Source: Flavobacterium sp.
GTDB lineage: Bacteria > Bacteroidota > Bacteroidia > Flavobacteriales > Flavobacteriaceae
Direction: 5' to 3'
NCBI GenBank assembly: GCA_012032075.1
Contig: JAAURU010000046.1
Coordinates: 1-13,520, forward strand
Length of the DNA: 13,520 bases
This document shows, one piece after another, positions 1 through 8,460 of the stretch; within the stretch, counting starts at the first letter, position 1, and each line of letters opens with the position of its first letter. The position numbers were made by a program, and so were the translations under genes. The notes beneath the pieces were generated by a model. The model was not told where the DNA came from. It was given only the letters and a program-made list of their open reading frames with translations, and made no database searches.

Positions 1-2504
1 TACTATGCCGTAGTTAATGCTAATGGTTAGCGAAAGTGATAAAACTGAAGTACAAATTGACATATTTGATGCACCTCAAGTAACTTCACCTGTTGCTTAC
101 CAAATTAATGCAACTGCATCTCAACTTACAGCAATTTCAGATGGTACTGGATTATTATGGTACACTTCACAAACTGGAGGCATGGGTGAAATAACAGCAC
201 CAACTCCAGATACAAGTTCACTGGGATCTACTTATTATTGGGTTTCTAGTACAAATGATGGTGGATGTGAAAGTATAAATAGAGCTCCAATAGAAGTTGT
301 TGTAACACCACCACCACCAGCTAATGATGAATGTGTTGGGGGAATTGCTTTAACAGTGGGAACTTCACAAACATCTAATGCAGTTTCTGTTAATTTAGGA
401 GGAGCAACAGATTCTTCTTCTGCTCCACAACCAGATTGTAATGGTTATGAAGGTGGTGATGTATGGTATACAGCAACAGTACCTGCTTCTGGAAATCTAG
501 TTGTAAGAACTCTAGGATTTAATATTAATGATGATTGGGATACCGTAATAGAAGTATATAATGGTGATTGTAATAATTTAACATATATCGATTGTGCTGA
601 CGAAGGTGGTACTAATGATTTTTCTAAATTACAACTCACTGGTCTTACTCCAAATGAAACTATTTACATAAGAGTATGGGAATATAATACAGCGTATTCT
701 TCTGCAACATTCCAAATATCTGTTTATGACATTCCACCACCGGCAAATGATGAATGTGCAGGAGGAATCTTTCTTACAACAGGAACAAATAGAGTATCAA
801 ATGCAGTAACAGGAAATTTAGAAGGGGCAACATATTCTTCTTCTGCTCCAGGAACAAATTGCGATGGCTCTGATGTAGCTGATTTGTGGTACACTGCAGT
901 TGTACCAGCTTCTGGAAATTTGACTGTTGAAACTTTTGGAGTTAATACTGATGATGACTTAGATACTGTAATCGAATTGTATTCTGGCACTTGTAATAAT
1001 TTAACTTATATAGATTGTGATGACAGTGGAGGCAATAGCGGTTTCTCTAAATTAGAGCTTACAGGTCTTACTCCTAATGAAACTATTTACATTAGAGTAT
1101 GGGAATATGGTGAAATTTTTTCTGAGGGTACATTTCAAGTATCAGCTTATGAATTGTTACCACCAGCTAATGATGATTGTGCTGGAGGAATTGCTTTAAC
1201 AGTAGGTACTTCACAAACATCAAATGCAGTTACTGTTAATTTAGGAGGAGCGATCTATTCTTCATCTGCTCCAACTCCTAATTGTGATGGCAGTACTTCT
1301 ATAGGAGACGTTTGGTACACAACAGTAGTACCGGCTTCGGGATATTTAACAGTAGAAACTTTTGGAATTAATGTAAATGATAATTGGGATACTGTAATCG
1401 AATTGTATTCTGGCACTTGTAATAATTTGACATATATCAGTTGTGCAGACCAAGGTGGAAAAAATGATTTTTCAAAATTAGAACTTGAAGGACTTACACC
1501 AAATGAAACTATTTTCATTCGTGTATGGGAATATGATACACATCCATCAGATGCACTGTTTCAAATTACTGCTTATGATGCCACAAATAGTCCCCATGCA
1601 GTAAGGATAAATGATGATGAAGAAATTTTAACTGTAGATCATAACACTTTATTTGATGTAACGGATCAAATTACTGTGGAAAGTTATGTAAAACTAATTG
1701 ATTATTCTAGTTATGGACCAATAGTATTCAAAGCAGAAAATAACTCATTTGACAACGGATGGTTATTAGAATTAGAAGATGAAAAAGTAGTATTTTATCC
1801 TCATGGATACAATAACACTGGAGTAAGATCAGTTTCTGAATTAAATTTAAACACTAGATACCATATTGCAGCAACTTATGATGGCACAACAGCTAAAATT
1901 TATATTAATGGAGTTTTAGATGCTTCTGAAGCACTTACCTTAGGTAATGTAACTAACAGTACATTTCCAGTAGTTATAGGAAGTGATGGAGCTAGTTACT
2001 ATGCAATTGCCGAAATAGAATTTAGTTAAAATTTAGGAGTGTGGTAAAAATACAGAATCAGAAATTTCAAAGCAATATGAATAATTGTATTCCTGCAAAT
2101 ACTCCTGGTTTAATTGCTCAATACGATTTTGAAGAAACTCCATTAAGCACTTCGTTTATAGATAATTCAGGAAATAATTTAAATGGAATGTATTCAAATA
2201 TGACTTATTTTGACTGGCCTTTTGGTTCATCATGTGCTAGTTTGAGCAATAATAATCCTATAGCAACTACTACTTTAGATTTACTAAAAGTTTATCCTAA
2301 TCCTACAAATGGAATTGTAAATTTAGAAATAAAAGAAGATGTTACTATTGAAATTTTTGATATTGTAGGTAAATCTATCTATAAACAAAAAGTAGAAATA
2401 GGTCTTAACCAAATAGACGTTTCATCTTATTTTTCGGGAGTTTATTTGCTAAAAGCTATAAACGAAAAAGGTGCTATTGAGAATTTAAAAATTGTAAAAA
2501 ATAA
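1..2504 (+). CDS. Large T9SS-exported modular protein (Ig-like, 3 PPC-like repeats, LamG, sorting domain), 5' partial, frameshifted
   Basis: A secreted or cell-surface protein of the type IX secretion pathway; the binding target is unknown. The order of parts is: the end of an Ig-like module (YYAVVNANG, 1-27), a second Ig-like module ending near YYWVSS (about 230-250), three tandem repeats starting PANDEC/PANDDC (320-1579), a LamG/concanavalin-like jellyroll (about 1590-2200), and a C-terminal sorting domain (VYPNPTNG near 2290, then GVYLLKA near 2440, then LKIVK). The start lies outside the window. The frame is broken three times. At 25-30 an extra T appears to turn NGSES into NG-stop. At 2024-2085 several indels sit close together. 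At 2497-2501 a missing A would restore a VKK-stop ending at 2504. As sequenced, open frames run 17-2029 and 2041-2640; the second runs through the terminator and so is probably too long. The family is clear; calling this one intact gene is inference. Confidence 0.8.
311..1582 (+). repeat. Three tandem 141-residue PPC-like repeats
   Basis: The alanine codon of the PANDEC/PANDEC/PANDDC motif falls at 320, 743 and 1166, an exact 423-nt period. Each unit keeps the same order of blocks: a GGDVWYT or DLWYTA strand, VPASG, DTVIE, a CNNLTYI block, FSKL, LTPNETI and IRVWEY. This pattern is typical of pre-peptidase-like beta domains in flavobacterial exported proteins. Units 2 and 3 share a 41-nt identical stretch (962-1002 and 1388-1428), which suggests recent duplication or gene conversion. 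Their function is probably adhesion or stabilisation; this is inferred, not shown. Confidence 0.85.
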
Positions 2505-2517
2505 AATTAATTTTAAG

Positions 2518-2555
2518 AAGAGGCTGTCTAAAAAGTATTGTTCAGCCTCTTTTTA
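2518..2555 (+). terminator. Intrinsic terminator of the exported-protein gene
   Basis: A perfect 9-bp stem, AAGAGGCTG (2518-2526) pairing with CAGCCTCTT (2543-2551), has a 16-nt loop and runs into a T tract (2550-2554). It lies 14 nt after the reconstructed stop at 2504. The A tract before the stem means it could also stop minus-strand transcripts coming from speE. The 223 nt from 2556 to 2778 contain no gene that I can support. Confidence 0.8.
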
Positions 2556-2778
2556 TATTAAAAATACTTTGTCTGAAATAGCGATACACAAATTTCATCG
2601 TTATGGAAAACCTTCAAGAAAGACTATTCAATGTCTTTAAAATTTCAAAATATAATAAATAGAAAAGGTAGTTTATAAGGAAAGAAAACTTTTTTAAAAA
2701 GTCGAACTGATATCTTAGATTGAAAAGCAATTTGGTAAGAAGAGCTAGTGAAATGTAGTCAAAAAATCTACAATATCA

Positions 2779-4289
2779 TTAATAACTACTCCATTCTTGA
2801 TTAAAATAAGTCACTAATTTTTGATTATTTAATTTATTTATTTCTACATCAGTTGCCATCATATCTTTTGAAAATTTGATATAATTATCAAAAGTGTAAT
2901 CGTAAAATTTTAAATTTTGTAAACTTCTATAGACTTTGTTTTCAAAATTAAAATTAGTAGTCATACAAAAACCCCATTCACCAAAGGAAGGCAAGTAAAC
3001 ATGGTATGGATAAATCTTATTAAACTGAGATTGCATCGTTTTATTTACACACCAAAATGATTTAGGAGCAAAAAAAGGAGAGGTAGATTGAACAACTACA
3101 ACTGCTTTTTCTGTTAAAATTTGTTTTAAACTATTATAAAAAGAATTAGTGTATAATTTTCCTAAGCTAAAATTTGATGGATCAGGGAAATCGATAATTA
3201 CAACATTATATTTTTTTGTTTATTTGTATTTACCCAAACAAAAGCGTCTTGATTAATAATTTTAACTTTATTGTTTTGTAAAGAAAAATTATTCATTTTA
3301 GTAAATAACTTGTTTTCTTTAAATAAATTTGTCATTTCTTCATCTAAATCAACTAGTGTAATTTTTTTTACTTCTTTATATTTTAGAATTTCTCTTGCCG
3401 CTAAACCATCACCCCCTCCTAAAATTAACACATTATCTACTTTTTCAGCAAAGGACAAGGCTGGATGGACTAACATTTCGTGATAACGATATTCATCGAA
3501 AGTACTAAATTGAAGATTGTTGTTTAAGTAGAGATTAAAATTTTTACTTTCATGAGTTAATACAATTCTTTGATGCTTTGTTGTTTTTGAAAAAACAATA
3601 CTCTCACCATATAAACTCTTTTCAGAAAAAGATAAAATTGCAGATGAAAATAAAAGTGTTGTTAGTAAAATAACCAATGAAAAAAAACCTTTTACTTTTA
3701 AAAAATAAGCATTTTTTATTTCTTTTTGAAGAATAAAACACATTAATAAACCTGTTCCAATGTTAACTATTCCAAAAACAATTGAAGTTTCAATAAGTCC
3801 TAAGTAAGGAATAAAAAATATTGGAAACAATATTGATGCTAATAATGCTCCTATATAGTCAAAAGTAAAAACATTAGATACTAATGTATTAAACTTGAAT
3901 TTATCTTTCAAGATAATCATTAGTATTGGAATTTCTAAACCAACTAAACACCCTATAATAAAAACTATAAAGTATAAATAGAACTCAAAAAAATCTACCT
4001 TATTGAAAAGCAAAAATAGCAATGGAGCACTTAATCCTCCTATTAATCCTATAAGGATTTCAATTTCTACAAATCTACTTATGAGATTATTGTTTTTGAA
4101 AAACTTAGATACATAAGATCCTATTCCCATTGAAAATAGGTAAATTCCAATTATTAATGAAAATTGTGTAACTGAGTCTCCTAATAAATAACTAGCTAAT
4201 GTACCTGCAATTAATTCATAAATTAATCCACAGGTAGAAATTATAAAAATAGTTACAAGAAAGAGATATTCATACTTGATTTTAACCAT
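2779..4289 (-). CDS. speE: Membrane-anchored spermidine-synthase-like aminopropyltransferase (one frameshift)
   Basis: Predicted to transfer an aminopropyl group from decarboxylated AdoMet to an amine acceptor. Residues 1-220 hold about seven membrane spans, with the VGLEIP motif near 117-121. The C-terminal half is a spermidine-synthase Rossmann fold: Q260 and DEYRYHE (265-271), the GGGDG nucleotide loop (291-295), LVDLDEE (312-318), DAF (348-350), then DFPDP (about 367-371) and a GEWGF block near the end. The frame breaks at a run of seven A (plus-strand T at 3211-3217). Adding one A joins KQK to KYNVVIIDFPDP and gives exactly 504 codons from 4289 to the stop at 2779. As sequenced it splits into 3198-4289 and a downstream piece to 2779. 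Its ATG overlaps the DUF350 stop by 8 nt, which suggests coupled translation. The enzyme family is clear; the acceptor is unknown. Confidence 0.85.
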
Positions 4290-4497
4290 GAATAGCCATG
4301 CCTATAATAAAAGAAATACCAAGAATAAAAGCTCCTAATACAATTGCTAAAGCTGTGTTCTTATTTTGTGAAATTTCTTTCCAAGATTTCTCTGGAGTAA
4401 TTTTTTCTAAAATAAAATAACAAACTAATAGAATAACAAAGCCTAATAATGAATATATTATTGAAGCGACAACTGGTTTTAAAAAAAAATCTTCCAT
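4282..4497 (-). CDS. DUF350 family small membrane protein
   Basis: A 71-residue protein with two predicted membrane helices: about residues 8-30 (ending VILLVCYFIL) and about 48-69 (rich in G and I: VLGAFILGISFIIGMAI). They are joined by a polar loop, EKITPEKSWKEISQNKN. Length, topology and the glycine-rich second helix fit a single DUF350 (YjfL-like) unit. The biochemical role of the family is not established. It lies directly upstream of speE and overlaps it (GGTTAA of this gene's end and ATGGTT of the speE start share bases), so the two products are probably made together. The 8-nt gap to the small gene upstream keeps it in the same operon. Confidence 0.8.
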   Translation of the reverse strand: MEDFFLKPVVASIIYSLLGFVILLVCYFILEKITPEKSWKEISQNKNTALAIVLGAFILGISFIIGMAIHG

Positions 4498-4505
4498 TTT
4501 AAATA

Positions 4506-4686
4506 CTATTTATGATTATAACTATTTGAATTATAAATTCTACTTGATCTAGTACGTTTTTCTTTTTCAGTTTTTTCACAATTACATATTCTGTTCCCTG
4601 AAAAGTAGAAAACAAATAGGTAGCTATAACCATTATTGCTACTAGAACTGGTAATTTATTATTAAATAAATATTGTTTTAATTCAT
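4506..4686 (-). CDS. Small single-span membrane protein in the speD-speE set (frameshifted, start unresolved)
   Basis: Not recognised as a named family. The reading frame runs ELKQYLFNNKLPVLVAIMVI and continues as a hydrophobic helix. It then needs one added T in the run at 4601-4604 (A on the plus strand) to continue as FSGNRICNCEKTEKEKRTRS and end at 4506. The restored product would be about 60 residues: a short N-terminal segment, one membrane helix, a Cys-Asn-Cys pair and a basic, Ser/Asn/Tyr-rich tail. The start is uncertain. The obvious ATG at 4684-4686 is followed by AAT TAA, and would lead into this protein only if one base (for example an A) is missing there. That same change would remove the upstream stop, so at least one more error or an unusual start is needed. 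It is between the DUF4178 and DUF350 genes and is oriented with them. Confidence 0.5.
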
Positions 4687-5913
4687 TCTATTAATCTTTT
4701 TATAAGGTGAGTAATAACTATCTTCCCATCTTCTGCTTTCATAACTATTTTTAATTAAAAATAAGATAATTCCTATTGCTATAAAAATAAAAATAGTAAC
4801 ATACAAGTTCCAATTATCTGGTTTTCCCCAATAAATTTTAGTTTGAGATTTGTATTATTGAAATCAGAAATTTCTTTGTTAGGTAAAATCATAATTTTTA
4901 TAGGCACCTTCACTAACACCACAAATATTAAATTCGTCATTTTGACTACCCTCAGTCCAATTTTCCCCTTCAGAATAACCATAATAAAATTCTAAGTCTT
5001 TAGTAAAATAAACTGTTTCGTTAGTTTTTTGATTGATAAGAGCAAAATCTGTTGTCATCCAAGAATTATCAACACTTGATGTTATATCTATACTTAAAGG
5101 AGCTATTGGTCCATTTAACTGAAAAACATTGGAATAAATTTCTTTGTTATTAACTTGGTTTAAATCGAAACTATCCTGATAAACTAACTGTTCTTTACTT
5201 TGAGAGTAGAAAAAAATATGAAGGCCAGTAATACCAATAATAGCACATATAAAAATGATAAAAACTTGAGTCAAATTATAATAGAATGGTTGCACTAATC
5301 CTACACCATCTTTCATAATAGGGTTTTTAATATCAAATATTTTATTAATTACTTTTGAATTAATGTGTTCTCCATGAAAATATTGTTTTTCATTATCTTC
5401 ATTTTCAATAGAAATACAAAAAGGAGGATTTATATATTCTTCATAAAAAGTTAATGAATTATCAAATTTATAGTCAAAAAAACCACAGCGATAAAACTCC
5501 TGAGACTTTCCAGTTTCGTATTTTTTATATTCAATATCTTTATAAAAAAGCCCAAACTTATTTTTTATATATTTTGAATCTATTTTTTCTTCTAAAATCC
5601 AATGTCCATCTTCTACTGTTAAAAATAATTCTTTATTCGTTGATGAAATTAATTGATATTCAAACCAATATACTTTCTTGTTATTTTTCTTGTAAACAAA
5701 ATTTACAACCGTGTATTCTTCACCTCTTAAAACTCCTTTTGATCCTATTTTTATTGATGGTGGATAGGATTCATCTAATAATTTATCAATATATTTAAGA
5801 TTTCCATTATCCAGCTTGAAATTACTTTTACAAGAAAAACAAGTATAATATTTATAGTCTAAATTAAATGAAAGGCTAACTTTAGTATTACAATTAGTAC
5901 AAGTAATATCCAT
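4678..5913 (-). CDS. DUF4178 membrane protein with N-terminal zinc ribbon (two compensating frameshifts)
   Basis: Function unknown. From ATG 5911-5913 (MDITC) the protein has a CxxC...CxxC zinc ribbon (C5, C8, C25, C28). A beta-rich DUF4178 region follows at about residues 56-190, including GSKGVLRGEEYTVVNF and VEDGHWILEE. After that come a membrane helix (about 216-236, VFIIFICAIIGITGLHIFFY), an extracytoplasmic stretch, and a second helix (TIFIFIAIGIILFLI) near the C terminus. Two breaks restore each other. An extra base in the five-T run at 4895-4899 would restore EGAYKIMILPNKE. A missing A at 4830-4831 would restore KFIWGKPDNWNLYV. The total of 1236 nt is divisible by three (411 residues, ending MN-stop at 4678). 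I chose this start because it lies one base after the speD stop and just before the zinc ribbon; an in-frame ATG at 5955 would run into speD. Confidence 0.75.
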
Positions 5914-5914
5914 A

Positions 5915-6278
5915 TTATCTATAAATTTCGCTTGATGAAACAACACTCGCCTCAAAATAAGTTACCATTCGCTTAGATATAATTCTAACTTTTTCGGTAT
6001 TATCTCCAGAATAATTACACAGATATACATCCATAGTTATTCTATTGATTTCTGGCCAAGTATGAATACAAATATGCGATTCTTTTAAACAAATTGCCCG
6101 TTGTAAAACTATTATTATCAAAAATAAAATGTGATTCTCCTACTTTTTCAAGATTATACTCTAATAGTAACCAATCAATAAAACAAATACAAGCTTTATA
6201 ATTTAATAATTGTTCTTTATTCCTAGGTTGAAGTGTTTGTAAAATATGTAATCCTAAAATAGACTCTTTTTTTAGCAT
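5915..6278 (-). CDS. speD: S-adenosylmethionine decarboxylase proenzyme (one frameshift)
   Basis: A pyruvoyl-dependent enzyme that makes decarboxylated AdoMet, the aminopropyl donor. The product begins MLKKESILGLHIL. After the break comes AICLKESHICIHTWPE, ending SSEIYR-stop. By comparison with the Thermotoga enzyme (S63, H68, C83), the pyruvoyl serine is S67, the self-cleavage site is E66-S67, and the catalytic His and Cys are H72 and C87. All three are present with the right spacing (+5 and +20). The break is at CCC 6097-6099 on the plus strand. Removing one C gives FTTAICLKES and 120 residues, a normal length for the small bacterial type. As sequenced the halves are 6042-6278 and 5915-6121. 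It is first in a tight set: one base separates its stop from the DUF4178 start. I see no clear promoter in the 53-nt gap after the ferredoxin gene. Confidence 0.85.
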
Positions 6279-6331
6279 TTATAATGTTTATATAGTTCTT
6301 ATACGCTCATATTTTATAATAGTTACAAAAA

Positions 6332-6664
6332 TTATTGCTCTGGTGCAATTTCTATTTCTAATCCGTCTAAATCTTCTGTAAGATGAATTTGGCAACCTAA
6401 TCTACTATTTTCTTTAACATGATAAGCTTCACAAAGCATCGCTTCTTCGTCATCATTACGTTCGGTTTTTAAAACATCGTTTAAAACATAGCATTGACAA
6501 GAAGCACACATTGCCATTCCACCACAAATACCTATAGTTCCCTCTTCTGCCAATTCATATGAACGAATTAGTTCCATCACATTCATGTTCATATCGGTTG
6601 GAGCTTGTACTTCATGTAAAACCCCGTTTCTATCTGTTATTTTTATGGTTATGTCTTGTGGCAT
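6332..6664 (-). CDS. fdx: 2Fe-2S ferredoxin (adrenodoxin/ISC type)
   Basis: A 110-residue soluble electron carrier. The cluster ligands are C47, C53, C56 and C91, in the pattern C-x5-C-x2-C-x34-C of the vertebrate/ISC-type [2Fe-2S] ferredoxins. Two further cysteines (C58, C78) are not ligands. The frame is intact, with an acidic C terminus (EIEIAPEQ). The start MPQDITIKI follows the nucleotidyltransferase stop by two bases, so it is probably transcribed with it. The natural partner is the ferredoxin-NADP reductase encoded two genes upstream, and the cluster could be supplied by the Mrp/NifU pair further up. That partnership is inferred from position. Confidence 0.92.
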   Translation of the reverse strand: MPQDITIKITDRNGVLHEVQAPTDMNMNVMELIRSYELAEEGTIGICGGMAMCASCQCYVLNDVLKTERNDDEEAMLCEAYHVKENSRLGCQIHLTEDLDGLEIEIAPEQ

Positions 6665-6666
6665 TC

Positions 6667-7125
6667 TTATTTTTTTCTATTCCTTTTTAATTGTTCAATA
6701 TCTGCCAAATCTTTATATCTACCAGTTGCTGTTTTATTTTTAATTAAATCTTCAAAATCTATATATGGTACCTTGAATTTCTCTAAATCTAACCATTCAC
6801 AATTTTTAAAACTTTCTTTAAAGTGTAAGCCGTTAACTTTAGTTAAAATTTCAATTTTTCTTGGCTCAATACCTATACTCCATACATCAAATTCATCATT
6901 TTCAAATTCTTCCAATGAAAAAATTGGAGCTCCAAATTCAGTATAAACTAGCTTTAATTTTTCATAGTTTTCAGCATTTTGATTTATCCATAAATCTAAA
7001 TCTCCAGTACTTCTAGCATAACCATGTAAAATAACAGCATAACCACCTATTAACAAGTAATCTACTTTATACTTTTCTAAAAGTTCTAAAAAGTCTAAAA
7101 AATCAAGGTTGAATAAGTTTTGCAT
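6667..7125 (-). CDS. MNT-type nucleotidyltransferase (DUF6036/AbiEii-like)
   Basis: A 152-residue protein with the minimal nucleotidyltransferase signature: GG at 27-28, 13 residues, then D42-x-D44 (GGYAVILHG...TGDLDLW). The RKIEILTKV strand downstream may supply the third acidic residue, here a glutamate. The family is known to transfer nucleotides, in some members to tRNA or a partner protein; the substrate here is unknown. Its ATG lies inside the end of the small upstream gene (23-bp overlap), so the two are likely coupled. Such pairs are often antitoxin/toxin or defence modules, but nothing in this sequence proves that here. The pair is inserted between the reductase and ferredoxin genes. 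The reading frame is intact. Confidence 0.75.
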   Translation of the reverse strand: MQNLFNLDFLDFLELLEKYKVDYLLIGGYAVILHGYARSTGDLDLWINQNAENYEKLKLVYTEFGAPIFSLEEFENDEFDVWSIGIEPRKIEILTKVNGLHFKESFKNCEWLDLEKFKVPYIDFEDLIKNKTATGRYKDLADIEQLKRNRKK

Positions 7126-7315
7126 GTTTTCTTGAAGAAAAAACGGTTCTATCTACTTTTATTTCTGGGCTTGAAATAAAAATAGAATTAATTATATCGC
7201 AAGCATAATTCAATCTTTCTAAAGGAGTTTTATCTAGATAGAAAGAAACATGATCGTCTGCTTCATTATATGAAGATTTTGAAACAATACTTCTATTCAT
7301 TCTTATGCTTTCCAT
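7103..7315 (-). CDS. Small conserved protein paired with the nucleotidyltransferase
   Basis: A 70-residue soluble, charged protein of unknown function, starting MESIRMNRSIVSKSS and ending with an SSRKHA motif plus KLIQP. I recognise it as the type of short protein often found just ahead of DUF6036 nucleotidyltransferases in Bacteroidota, but I know of no assigned activity. No membrane segment or DNA-binding motif is obvious. It starts 17 nt after the reductase stop and overlaps the nucleotidyltransferase by 23 bp, with the ATG lying in the codons for KHA. A regulatory or antitoxin-like partner role is possible; this is inference. Confidence 0.65.
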   Translation of the reverse strand: MESIRMNRSIVSKSSYNEADDHVSFYLDKTPLERLNYACDIINSIFISSPEIKVDRTVFSSRKHAKLIQP

Positions 7316-7332
7316 AATACAAATATAAAGAA

Positions 7333-8391
7333 TTAATCTATGCTTTTAACAACTGCTTTTTCAGCTTCTTTACGTGTTCCATCAAATCCATCAATACCTG
7401 TAACTGTAGTGTATTTTAAAACATATCTTTTACCAGGATTTAATTTGTTGTAAACACTTTGGCACATTAAAGTGGCTTCGTGAAAACCACAAAGTATTAA
7501 TTTCAGTTTCCCAGGATAAATGTTTACATCACCTATTGCATAAATGCCTTCAATATTGGTTTGGTAATCTAAAGCATTGTTTACTTTAATTGCGTTTTTT
7601 TCTATTTCAAGTCCCCAATTTGCGATTGGACCTAATTTTGGGGTTAACCCAAATAAAGGAATAAAATAATCACAAGTAACATTCATTCTAGCTCCATTAA
7701 TTTCAATATCTAACGATTCTATTCGTTCACTTCCTTTAAAACCAACCACTTCAGCTGGAGTAATTAATTTTATTTTACCCAAAGATTTTAATTCTTGTAC
7801 TTTTTCTACCGAATCTAAAGCGCCTCTAAATTCATTTCTTCTGTGTACCAAAGTAACCGAACTAGCAACATTTGACAAGAAAATACTCCAATCTAAAGCA
7901 GAATCTCCTCCACCAGCGATTACAATATTCTTTCCTCGATATTTTTCTGGGTCTTTTACGAAATAATCAACACCTCTGTCTTCTTTTTCATAAAATTCGA
8001 TATCTTTTAACAATGGTTTTCTAGGTTCAAATGTACCTAAACCACCTGCAATAGCAATAGCTTTAGCTTTATGACTTGTCCCTTCTTTTGTAGTAACTAT
8101 AAATGTTCCGTCTTCTAGTTTTTCTATTGTTTCAGCGGTTTCTCCAAGTGTAAATCTGGGTTGAAATTGCTTGATTTGCTCCATTAAATTGGTTACCAAA
8201 TCACCTGCTAAAACTTCTGGATAACCTGGAATATCAAAAATTGGTTTTTTAGGATATAATTCGGCTAATTGTCCACCTGGTTGTGGTAAAGCGTCTATAA
8301 TATGACATTTTAATTTTAACAATCCTGCTTCAAAAACAGTAAAAAGTCCAGTTGGACCAGCTCCTATTATTAGTATATCAGTTTCAATCAT
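7333..8391 (-). CDS. Ferredoxin-NADP+ reductase, thioredoxin-reductase-like type
   Basis: A 352-residue flavoprotein that moves electrons between NADPH and ferredoxin. It has an N-terminal FAD loop GAGPTG (10-15), PGGQLAELYPKK (38-49), an NADP loop GGGDSA (160-165), HRRNEFRG (183-190, with R184/R185 likely to contact the 2'-phosphate), and YAIGDVN (284-290) for FAD. There is no CxxC redox pair, which separates it from thioredoxin reductase and points to the YumC-type FNR. The length is normal and the frame is intact. The downstream fdx gene supplies a likely partner, though two other genes now lie between. The 104 nt upstream back to nifU contain no recognisable promoter, so read-through from mrp is possible. 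Confidence 0.9.
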   Translation of the reverse strand: MIETDILIIGAGPTGLFTVFEAGLLKLKCHIIDALPQPGGQLAELYPKKPIFDIPGYPEVLAGDLVTNLMEQIKQFQPRFTLGETAETIEKLEDGTFIVTTKEGTSHKAKAIAIAGGLGTFEPRKPLLKDIEFYEKEDRGVDYFVKDPEKYRGKNIVIAGGGDSALDWSIFLSNVASSVTLVHRRNEFRGALDSVEKVQELKSLGKIKLITPAEVVGFKGSERIESLDIEINGARMNVTCDYFIPLFGLTPKLGPIANWGLEIEKNAIKVNNALDYQTNIEGIYAIGDVNIYPGKLKLILCGFHEATLMCQSVYNKLNPGKRYVLKYTTVTGIDGFDGTRKEAEKAVVKSID

Positions 8392-8460
8392 TTAAAAAAA
8401 TGGTTTAAATTGTTTAGAAGTTTTAAAAGCTTTAGAGTTTATTTTGTTAAACTAATAAAG

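Noticed and set aside
445..1518. Minus-strand open frames opposite the tandem repeats
   Set aside because: They recur with the repeat period and mirror the coding strand; there is no independent evidence.
311..1582. Repeat array as a CRISPR
   Set aside because: The units are 423 nt, in frame and coding, not short repeats with unique spacers.
2041..2640. A separate gene starting at GTG 2041
   Set aside because: Its sequence continues the LamG domain and carries the sorting domain of the upstream frame; it is the same gene after frame breaks.
2583..2700. Short peptide starting MENLQERLFN at 2603 after the terminator
   Set aside because: Only 19 codons, no detectable motif or promoter, and it lies in non-conserved-looking intergenic DNA.
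5454..5798. Plus-strand open frame rich in L, I, F and Y
   Set aside because: It lies opposite the DUF4178 coding region, and its composition is that of antisense AT-rich DNA.
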